Source: Parvibaculum sp049651025
GTDB taxonomy: Bacteria; Pseudomonadota; Alphaproteobacteria; Parvibaculales; Parvibaculaceae
Reading direction: 5' to 3'
Length of the DNA: 54,756 nucleotides
Assembly: GCF_049651025.1 (NCBI RefSeq)
Contig: NZ_JBASBH010000027.1
Location: 1-54,756 of the forward strand
In this document: positions 48,942 through 54,756 of the stretch, in pieces
Position numbering within the stretch: the first letter of the stretch is position 1
How the letters are laid out: each line of letters opens with the position of its first letter
The notes under the pieces: model-generated
The model's input: only the letters and a program-made list of their open reading frames with translations
Told to the model about the DNA's origin: nothing
The model's database searches: none
Made by a program: the position numbers and the translations under genes

Positions 48942-49934
48942 CTAAAGCCCGCGCGCCTTCGCCAGTTCCGCAAGCGACACCTGCGGCCTCGGCCCGTAAT
49001 GCGAAATGACTTCCGCCGCCGCCATGGCGCCGAGCTGGCCGCAATGGGTGGGTGAATAGCCGCGTGCGAGGCCGTAGAGAAATCCGGCAGCGAAGAGATC
49101 GCCCGCGCCTGTCGTATCGACGACCTTGGCCACCTTGTCGGCATCGACCACATGCACTTCGCCATGAGCGACGATGACGGCACCTGCTTCCGAGCGCGTC
49201 AGCGCCGCGAACTTGCATTCCGCCTTCACACGCGCCAGCGCCTCGTCGAAAATATCGACCTCATAAAGCGAAAGAATTTCCGCCTCATTGGCGAACAGCA
49301 GATCGACTTCGTCTTTCACCAGCTTGCGGAACTCGTCGCGGTAGCGCGCGACGCAAAAGGAATCCGACAAGGTGAGCGAGACGATGCGCCCGGCCTCGCG
49401 CGCGATCCTGGCGGCTTTCAGGAAAGCCTCTTTCGCGCCGGGCTGATCCCAGAGATAGCCTTCCATATAGGTGACGGCGGAAGCCTTGATGACCTCGGCG
49501 TCGATGTCGTCCGCCGTCAGGTTCTGCGCCGCGCCCAGAAACGTGCTCATGCTGCGCTGTGCATCCGGCGTCACCAGCACGAGGCAGCGCCCGGTCGGCG
49601 CGCCGTCGCTTGCGACGGGTGCGGGAAAGCTGACGCCAAGCGCCTTGATGTCATGGGCGAAGACCTGCCCGAGCTGATCGTCCTTCACCTTGCCGAAGAA
49701 AGCGCCCTTGCCGCCGAGTGAGGCGAGACCCGCAATCGTATTGGCGCAGGAGCCGCCCGACATTTCGATGGCGGCACCCATGCGGCCATAAAGCTCGTCG
49801 GCGCGCGTCGCATCGATGAGCGTCATCCCGCCCTTCTGGATTCCATTGGCGGCAAGAAACGTATCGTCGGCATTGGCGATCACGTCGACCAGCGCATTGC
49901 CGATGCCGGCAACGTCGAATTTAATTTCGCTCAT
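48942..49934 (-). CDS. PfkB-family kinase (adenosine kinase-like)
   Basis: The 330-residue ribokinase-fold sugar/nucleoside kinase begins FDVAGIGNALVDVIANADD and shows GGSCANTIAGLASLGGKGAFFGKV, the PfkB signature 2 VVDTTGAGDLFAAGFLYGLARG with catalytic Asp in GAGD, and the LLFANEAEILSLY region. The N-terminal region resembles bacterial adenosine kinases of the alphaproteobacterial cbhK type; ribokinase or inosine/guanosine kinase cannot be excluded. The start at 49934 has no strong ribosome site. It is convergent with coaA. Confidence 0.88.
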   Translation of the reverse strand: MSEIKFDVAGIGNALVDVIANADDTFLAANGIQKGGMTLIDATRADELYGRMGAAIEMSGGSCANTIAGLASLGGKGAFFGKVKDDQLGQVFAHDIKALGVSFPAPVASDGAPTGRCLVLVTPDAQRSMSTFLGAAQNLTADDIDAEVIKASAVTYMEGYLWDQPGAKEAFLKAARIAREAGRIVSLTLSDSFCVARYRDEFRKLVKDEVDLLFANEAEILSLYEVDIFDEALARVKAECKFAALTRSEAGAVIVAHGEVHVVDADKVAKVVDTTGAGDLFAAGFLYGLARGYSPTHCGQLGAMAAAEVISHYGPRPQVSLAELAKARGL

Positions 49935-50067
49935 GGGTCTCTTTACGAAAGGGAGGTGGGTGGACAGGAAGGCGGAAACGCGTCGAAAACCGGCGCGAGT
50001 ATAGGCATTCGCGCGCGGGCGACAAATCCGTTAAGCTCGCGCCCCATAACCAGCAGCGGAACCGCCC

Positions 50068-50727
50068 ATGCTCTCCGATGCGCTGCGTGCGCTTGCTCAG
50101 GTCTTTTCCCAGCCATTCAGACGCGTGCTCTGGCTGTCTCTTGCATCGACGATCATCGTTCTCGCTCTGTTCGGTGCGGGCGCGCAATGGGCGCTCTCGT
50201 CGCTGCCGCAATTCGGCGCGGCCTGGCTCGACACGACGCTGGAATGGATCGCGCGCTTCTTTGCCGTGATCGTCATCATCCCGCTCGTCCACCCCGTCGT
50301 CTCGCTGGTGGCGAGCTTGTTTCTTGAGCGCATTGCCGGCGAGGTCGAGGCGCGGGACTATGCCGCCGATCCGCAGGGCCGCGATCAGCCCTTCTTCCAA
50401 TCCCTCTTCGTCGCGATCCGCTTCACGATCGTCCTGATCGTGGTCAACCTGATCGCGCTGCCCTTCTATCTCGTGCCGGGCGTCAATCTGGTGCTCTTCT
50501 GGGTCGTGAACGGCTACCTGCTCGGCCGCGAATATTTCGAGCTTGTGGCGCTCAGGCATATGGATATTGCAAGTGCGCGGGCGCTTCGCCGCCGCCATGC
50601 GCTTCGTGTCTTCTTTGCCGGGGTTGTCGTGGCGCTGTTTGCGACCGTACCCTTCCTCAATTTGCTGTCGCCGCTTTTTGCGACGGCCTTCATGGTTCAC
50701 ACGTCGAAAAGAATAGGCCTCGCATGA
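50068..50727 (+). CDS. EI24-domain membrane protein (CysZ-like)
   Basis: The 219-residue protein has about four membrane helices: RVLWLSLASTIIVLALFGAG, a second around WIARFFAVIVIIPLVHPVVSLVASLF, FTIVLIVVNLIALPFYLVPGVNLVLFW and VFFAGVVVALFATVPFLNLLSPLF. The family (EI24/CysZ) includes sulfate transporters in some bacteria, but alphaproteobacterial members are of unclear function. Note the sulfotransferases elsewhere in the window, though no operon links them. Its stop overlaps the next gene start (ATGA). Confidence 0.87.
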   Translation: MLSDALRALAQVFSQPFRRVLWLSLASTIIVLALFGAGAQWALSSLPQFGAAWLDTTLEWIARFFAVIVIIPLVHPVVSLVASLFLERIAGEVEARDYAADPQGRDQPFFQSLFVAIRFTIVLIVVNLIALPFYLVPGVNLVLFWVVNGYLLGREYFELVALRHMDIASARALRRRHALRVFFAGVVVALFATVPFLNLLSPLFATAFMVHTSKRIGLA

Positions 50728-51134
50728 CCGCGTATTTCCGGTTCGCTCCCGCTTTGCTCGCGCTGACCCTGCTTGGCGGCTGCGCATCCGGCGGCGCATC
50801 GTCCGGCGTCGGTCTTGGCCGCGATGCGCTCGCCTCTGCCGAACCGGCAGCGACAATCGGCAGTGGGCCGCTGACGCCCAAGAGCCTGCTCGGCGTCGCG
50901 CCCTCCGCGCTTTCTGCTCGCCTCGGCACCCCCTCGTTCAAGCGCGCCGAGCCCGATGCCGAAGTCTGGCAATATGGCGGCGAGGGTTGCTCGCTCTTTG
51001 TCTATTTTTACAAGCGAAGCAGCGGCGCGCTGGCCTCGACCTTTGTCGATGCGCGAAAACGTTCAGGCGGTGCGGCGGATGCATCGGCCTGCCTTGCCGA
51101 AGTTGCGGCAAAGCGTGGCGCGGGCGTTTCCTAG
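50724..51134 (+). CDS. Hypothetical lipoprotein
   Basis: The 136-residue protein has a lipoprotein signal ending in the lipobox LGGC (Cys20), a Gly/Ser-rich stretch, then a compact domain reading LLGVAPSALSARLGTPSFKRAEPDAEVWQYGGEGCSLFVYFY over residues 55-96. The start of that domain resembles the SmpA/OmlA (BamE-like) repeat in layout, but I do not assign it. It starts in the stop of the EI24 gene and its stop overlaps nth by 4 bp. An envelope role is inferred from the signal. Confidence 0.78.
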   Translation: MTAYFRFAPALLALTLLGGCASGGASSGVGLGRDALASAEPAATIGSGPLTPKSLLGVAPSALSARLGTPSFKRAEPDAEVWQYGGEGCSLFVYFYKRSSGALASTFVDARKRSGGAADASACLAEVAAKRGAGVS

Positions 51135-51775
51135 AGCAGCGTTGTCTTTGCCTTGAACTGGCAGAGATCGGCGACGATGCATGTCGGGCAAAGCGGCTTG
51201 CGCGCGATGCATGTATAGCGCCCGTGCAGGATCAGCCAGTGATGCGCATGCATCAGATATTTTTTCGGCACGACCTTCAGCAGCTTCTTCTCAACGTCGA
51301 GCACGGTCTTGCCGGGCGCCAGGCCCGTGCGATTGCCGATGCGGAAAATATGCGTGTCGACCGCAATGGTCGGCTCGCCAAAGGCGACGTTGCGCACCAC
51401 ATTCGCCGTCTTGCGCCCGACGCCGGGCAGAGCCTCAAGCTCCTCCTGCGTGCGGGGTACTTTGCCGCCATGCAGATCGACGAGCATCTGCGAAAGCGCG
51501 ATGACGTTCTTTGCCTTGTTGCGATAAAGGCCAATGGTCTTGATGTGATCGGTGACGCCGCCAAGCCCGAGTTTCAACATCTTGGCAGGCGTATCGGCGA
51601 TCTTGAAAAGCTTTTCGGTCGCCTTGTTGACGCCCTTGTCGGTCGCCTGCGCCGAGAGCACGACGGCAACCAGCAGCGTGTAGTCGTTGACATAGTTCAG
51701 CTCGGTCTTCGGCTCGGGCAGAGCGGCGGAAAGACGGGCAAAGAACTCTTCGATCTGGGGCTTTTTCATAGGCAT
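51131..51775 (-). CDS. nth: Endonuclease III
   Basis: The roughly 214-residue DNA glycosylase/AP lyase removes oxidised pyrimidines. The helix-hairpin-helix LPGVGRKTANVV with catalytic Lys, the catalytic Asp in VDTHIFRIGNRTG, and the 4Fe-4S ligands in CIARKPLCPTCIVADLC (C-x6-C-x2-C-x5-C) are present. It starts at the ATG at 51775 or the ATG two codons later at 51769; the longer frame upstream is not supported. It is convergent with the lipoprotein gene (4-bp overlap) and divergent from the DUF2244 gene. Confidence 0.97.
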   Translation of the reverse strand: MPMKKPQIEEFFARLSAALPEPKTELNYVNDYTLLVAVVLSAQATDKGVNKATEKLFKIADTPAKMLKLGLGGVTDHIKTIGLYRNKAKNVIALSQMLVDLHGGKVPRTQEELEALPGVGRKTANVVRNVAFGEPTIAVDTHIFRIGNRTGLAPGKTVLDVEKKLLKVVPKKYLMHAHHWLILHGRYTCIARKPLCPTCIVADLCQFKAKTTLL

Positions 51776-51874
51776 GGTGCAGGCAAGATGCGCGGCTTCG
51801 CTCCGCCGGGCAAGAGGCGTTGGGCCGCGGACCCTGCCATTGCCGCCCGCCCGGAGTCGTTTTATTCTTGAAAA

Positions 51875-52375
51875 ATGGACCAAGCGCCCGAAGGCAAGCT
51901 TGAAGGCCCGCTCCATTTCGACGCGGTTGTGACGCCGCACCGCTCGCTGAGCCGCAAGGGCTTTCTCATCCTGATGTCAATTCTCGCCGCGGTGAACTTC
52001 GTGGCGGGGATGATCTTCCTTATCGAAGGCGCCTGGCCGATTGTCGGGTTCTGCATCGCCGATGTTGTGCTCGTCTATTGGGCGTTCCGGACCAATTATC
52101 GCGCCGCGCGTGCCTATGAAACCGTACAGCTTTCCGACAATGAATTGCGCATCCGCCGTGTCGACCAGCGCGGCCATGCGCGCAGCTTCAGCTTTCAGCC
52201 TTATTGGGTGCGGCTGGAGCTTGTCGAAAATCCCGACGAGTCGACCAATCTTTTTCTGAGATCGCACGGGCGAAGCTTTGAAATCGCCAATGTGCTGTCG
52301 CCGCCCGAACGCCGCGATTTCATGCGCGCGCTGCGCGCGGCCCTCGACAAGATGAAGGCCGCGCCGCTCGCCTGA
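51875..52375 (+). CDS. DUF2244 membrane protein
   Basis: The 166-residue protein belongs to the DUF2244 family. It has two membrane helices (GFLILMSILAAVNFVAGMIF and EGAWPIVGFCIADVVLVYWA), preceded by the conserved VVTPHRSLSRKG, and a beta-rich cytoplasmic C-terminal half with VQLSDNELRIRRVDQRG and LFLRSHGRSFEIANVLSPPERR. Function is unknown. It is divergent from nth and its stop lies 4 bp from the gpmA stop. Confidence 0.9.
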   Translation: MDQAPEGKLEGPLHFDAVVTPHRSLSRKGFLILMSILAAVNFVAGMIFLIEGAWPIVGFCIADVVLVYWAFRTNYRAARAYETVQLSDNELRIRRVDQRGHARSFSFQPYWVRLELVENPDESTNLFLRSHGRSFEIANVLSPPERRDFMRALRAALDKMKAAPLA

Positions 52376-52379
52376 AGCC

Positions 52380-53012
52380 TTAATGAGCTTCGCGTTCGAT
52401 CAGAATATCCTTGCTCAGCACATTGCCCTTGTCGTCGAGCTTGTAGACGATGGGTGCGCCGGTCGCGATATTGACATCGAGAATTTCTTTCTCCGACAAT
52501 TTGTCGAGCACCATGACAAGCGCGCGCAGCGAGTTGCCATGCGCGGCGACGAGCACGCGCTCGCCTTTGAGAACGCGCGGCAGGATTTCACGCTCGTAAT
52601 AGGGAACGACGCGCGCCGCCGTGTCCTTCAGGCTTTCGCCGCCGGGCGGCGGAATGTCGTAGGAACGCCGCCAGATATGCACCTGCTCCTCGCCCCACTT
52701 CTTGCGGGCATCGTCCTTGTTGAGGCCGGAGAGATCGCCATAGTCGCGTTCATTGAGCGCCTGATCGCGGATGACGGGCAGGTTCGGCTGGCCGAGCTCT
52801 TCAAGCAGCAAGCGGTTCGTTTCCTGTGCGCGTGACAGCGCGGACGTATAGGCGACGTCGAAGCTGTAGCCCAACTCCCGCAGCGCCTCGCCCGCCTCGC
52901 GGCCTTCCGCCTTGCCCTTTTCGGTCAAGGCCGGATCGCGCCAGCCGGTGAACAGGTTTTTCTCGTTCCATTCGCTTTGTCCGTGACGGACGAGAACAAG
53001 CAGATTAGCCAA
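52380..53012 (-). CDS. gpmA: 2,3-bisphosphoglycerate-dependent phosphoglycerate mutase
   Basis: The 210-residue enzyme interconverts 3- and 2-phosphoglycerate. It is the short alphaproteobacterial form. The phospho-histidine is His10 in LVLVRHGQSEWN; other motifs are FTGWRDPALTEKGKAEG, ALNERDYGDLSGLNKDDA and VLVAAHGNSLRAL (second His). The start and length suit the family. It lies about 28 bp after dapB on the same strand. Confidence 0.97.
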   Translation of the reverse strand: MANLLVLVRHGQSEWNEKNLFTGWRDPALTEKGKAEGREAGEALRELGYSFDVAYTSALSRAQETNRLLLEELGQPNLPVIRDQALNERDYGDLSGLNKDDARKKWGEEQVHIWRRSYDIPPPGGESLKDTAARVVPYYEREILPRVLKGERVLVAAHGNSLRALVMVLDKLSEKEILDVNIATGAPIVYKLDDKGNVLSKDILIEREAH

Positions 53013-53039
53013 GGCACTCTTCCTTATTCTGTAGGCGGA

Positions 53040-53873
53040 TTATTTGTCGAGGCCGAGAACATCGGCCATGTCGAAGAGGCCGGGGCCTCTCTTCTGGTTG
53101 TCGGAGCCTTGGCCCCAAAGCGCTGCGCGGATTGCGCCGCGCGCAAAGATCGCCCGGTCCTCCGCAATATGGCCGAGCGTGATGCGCTCCGATTCCGTGG
53201 CGAAAATCACCTGATGATCGCCGACGACGCTGCCGCCGCGCAGGCTGGCAAAGCCGATAGCGCCGCTTTCGCGCGCGCCTGTCAGCCCGTCGCGGCCGCG
53301 TTCGGAATGATTGCTGAGCGTGATGCCGCGCCCTTCTGCGGCCGCTTGCCCGAGAAGCAGCGCGGTGCCCGACGGCGCATCGACCTTGTGGCGATGATGC
53401 ATTTCGACGATCTCGATATCCCATGCAGGGTCGAGCGCGCGCGCGGCCTGACGCACAAGGCTTGCGAGCAGGTTGACACCAAGGCTCATATTGCCGGCCT
53501 TGATGATCGTCGCGTGACGCGCGGCGGCACGAATGCGCTCCTCCTGCGCTTCCTCAAAACCGGTCGTGCCGATCACATGGACGATGCGCGCCTGCGCGGC
53601 GAGCCCGGCGAATTCGACGCTGGCGGCAGGCACCGAAAAATCGATCAGCGCATCGGCATCCTTGATGACGGCGAGCGGATCGTCGCTGACGACAATACCG
53701 ATGGGTTCCGCGAGCCCGGCAAGCGTCCCGAGATCGGCGCCGACATGCGGCGAGCCCTTGACCTCGATGCCGCCCGAAACGGCAGCGCCCGGCGTCTCAT
53801 GGATGAGGCGTATGAGCGTGCGGCCCATCCGGCCCGCCACTCCCGTCACAGCAATCTTTACGTCCGCGCCCAT
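53040..53873 (-). CDS. dapB: 4-hydroxy-tetrahydrodipicolinate reductase
   Basis: The 277-residue NAD(P)H-dependent reductase acts in the diaminopimelate/lysine pathway. The nucleotide motif VTGVAGRMGRTLIRL, GTTGFEEAQEERI, GNMSLGVNLLASLVRQAA and the catalytic HHRHKVDAPSGTAL are clear, with the C-terminal RAALWGQG. The ATG at 53873 (MGADVKIAV) matches the family start. It precedes gpmA in a leftward pair. Confidence 0.97.
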   Translation of the reverse strand: MGADVKIAVTGVAGRMGRTLIRLIHETPGAAVSGGIEVKGSPHVGADLGTLAGLAEPIGIVVSDDPLAVIKDADALIDFSVPAASVEFAGLAAQARIVHVIGTTGFEEAQEERIRAAARHATIIKAGNMSLGVNLLASLVRQAARALDPAWDIEIVEMHHRHKVDAPSGTALLLGQAAAEGRGITLSNHSERGRDGLTGARESGAIGFASLRGGSVVGDHQVIFATESERITLGHIAEDRAIFARGAIRAALWGQGSDNQKRGPGLFDMADVLGLDK

Positions 53874-54002
53874 GGCTCTGAGGCTCCCTGAAAACACGCT
53901 TGCGGGTATAGCAGCCGGGCCCGGAGAGGTAAATGCGCGCGGGCGGAACCAAGTGGCACGGTCTTCGTTTCCCAAGCGAGCCCCCAGAGGAATCCCGCGA
54001 TC

Positions 54003-54332
54003 ATGAAAGCCTGTGCGCAGTGGAATAGTCAGCGTTTCGCCCTGGTCGGCGCGATCGTCGGCGCGGCTTATGGATTTGGCATGAGCTTGCTTGTCGGCAT
54101 CGCCTCCATGCGGAATATCGATCTGCTTGTCTGGGCCATGATCTTCAGCGCTTCATTTGGCGCAGCCCTGTGCGGCGGTATCGCCGTTTTACGCAACATG
54201 CTGGCTTTCTACCTGATGCAGCTTCGCACGCCCCGCGCCGTGACGCTGCCGTCTCTGCGGCCTGCCGAGCGCTCTCATCCCCGGAATACAAAAAATGCAC
54301 CGGCTGCGATCAGCGCAAAGCCGATCGCATAG
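54003..54332 (+). CDS. Small membrane protein
   Basis: The 109-residue protein has two predicted membrane helices (FALVGAIVGAAYGFGMSLLVG and LVWAMIFSASFGAALCGGIA), then a hydrophilic C-terminal tail. I do not recognise a family. Its C-terminal 58 bases overlap the end of the convergent DUF486 gene, so the tail is the less certain part. It begins 129 bp to the right of dapB, on the opposite strand. Confidence 0.6.
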   Translation: MKACAQWNSQRFALVGAIVGAAYGFGMSLLVGIASMRNIDLLVWAMIFSASFGAALCGGIAVLRNMLAFYLMQLRTPRAVTLPSLRPAERSHPRNTKNAPAAISAKPIA

Positions 54333-54613
54333 TTCCACGTCATAGGCTGGCCGAGATAAAGGGTCGAGAAACCGGCAAAGACGATCAGTGTAATGACTTC
54401 CTGAATGGTCTTGAGCTGTGCGGCCGAATAGACATCCGAGCCGAAACGATTGGCCGGAACGGCAAGACAATATTCAAAAAACGCCAGCGCCCAACTGATC
54501 AGAATGACGGTGAATATCGGCACGCCTTTGAATTTCAGGTGCCAATACCAGGCCGTGGTCATGAACAGGTTGGAGGCGACGAGAAGCCCGATGGGCAGGA
54601 GATAGGGCTGCAT
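54275..54613 (-). CDS. DMT-superfamily DUF486 membrane protein
   Basis: The 112-residue protein has about four membrane helices: LLPIGLLVASNLFMTTAWYWH, VPIFTVILISWALAFFEYCLAV, TIQEVITLIVFAGFSTLYLG and WNYAIGFALIAAGAFFVF. It matches the DUF486 family of small drug/metabolite-type transporters; substrates are unknown. The ATG at 54613 (MQPYLLPIGLL) gives the normal family length. The longer frame upstream is not supported. It is convergent with the small membrane-protein gene. Confidence 0.88.
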   Translation of the reverse strand: MQPYLLPIGLLVASNLFMTTAWYWHLKFKGVPIFTVILISWALAFFEYCLAVPANRFGSDVYSAAQLKTIQEVITLIVFAGFSTLYLGQPMTWNYAIGFALIAAGAFFVFRG

Positions 54614-54719
54614 GGCGTGGCGGCACCGTGAAAGCGCTGGCGGGTTTGCGAGTGTATGGCAAGCGCGACGCCGTTCAAACCTGGCGCTTTGACTATGAGC
54701 GCGTCGCCCAGCCAGCAGC

Positions 54720-54752
54720 GTCATCCCGGGACTTGTTCCCGGGATCCATGAC
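54720..54752 (+). repeat. Palindromic repeat, copy 3
   Basis: A near-palindrome with arms CCCGGGA and TCCCGGG around CTTGT, flanked by GTCAT and ATGAC. It is the same family as the pair at 48841-48925. It is close to the right edge, so it may have a partner outside the window. Confidence 0.75.
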
Positions 54753-54756
54753 GCAT

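Noticed and set aside
1..54756. Mobile elements, prophage, CRISPR, toxin-antitoxin or restriction genes
   Set aside because: No transposase, integrase, phage structural, Cas, or restriction-modification frames, and no regular direct-repeat/spacer array, could be recognised on either strand.

Overview
The window is a stretch of alphaproteobacterial chromosome. It is GC-rich, has short intergenic gaps and many ATGA or TGATG stop/start overlaps, and carries only chromosomal housekeeping and accessory genes. No rRNA, tRNA, CRISPR array, prophage, transposase or integrase was seen. Gene order is that of the replication-origin neighbourhood of alphaproteobacteria: mnmE-mnmG-rsmG-parA-parB, then rho-hemJ-hemH-hemE, then an origin-like intergenic region, then the pyruvate-dikinase regulator-maf-aroE-coaE-dnaQ-secB. 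The genus cannot be fixed from the sequence; a Hyphomicrobiales or Parvibaculum-like bacterium fits.

Layout. From 1 to 7.2 kb there is an accessory set: a truncated response regulator, a TPR-sulfotransferase, an L,D-transpeptidase-like protein, YggS, a ThiE/TenI-like protein, a second sulfotransferase and a porin. From 7.2 to 12.8 kb a long leader precedes a lipoprotein (DUF3576), leuS, lptE and holA. From 12.9 to 19 kb lies the leftward partition/tRNA-modification block with two perfect 16-bp parS sites. From 19 to 26 kb are metabolic and accessory genes (thioredoxin-like YyaL family, LysR regulator, a very small ORF, dienelactone hydrolase, LysE exporter, quinone oxidoreductase, alpha/beta hydrolase). 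From 26 to 30.1 kb are rho and the haem genes. The 556-bp gap at 30145-30700 is the likely oriC. From 30.7 to 38.7 kb the rightward genes cover PPDK regulation, Maf, shikimate, CoA, proofreading, SecB, envelope proteins (FxsA, Tim44-like, MltA) and Smr plus a helix-turn-helix protein. hslVU and a his cluster (hisB-DUF2628-hisH-hisA-hisF) follow, interrupted by a CYTH/CHAD gene and a pentapeptide-repeat gene before hisE-coaA. The last 6 kb holds an adenosine-kinase-like gene, membrane proteins, nth, gpmA and dapB.

How it works together. ParA/ParB and parS, 13-15 kb from the presumed origin, would segregate newly copied origins; the clustering of holA, dnaQ, parAB and oriC fits an origin-proximal domain. 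The his genes here cover the middle steps of histidine synthesis; hisG, hisD, hisC and hisI are not in the window. No clearly new multi-gene system was recognised. The most interesting signals are non-coding: the origin region with DnaA-box-like sites and an 11-bp direct repeat, a three-segment alternative-hairpin leader before the pentapeptide gene, covarying palindromic repeats after coaA, and a structured leader before the DUF3576 gene.
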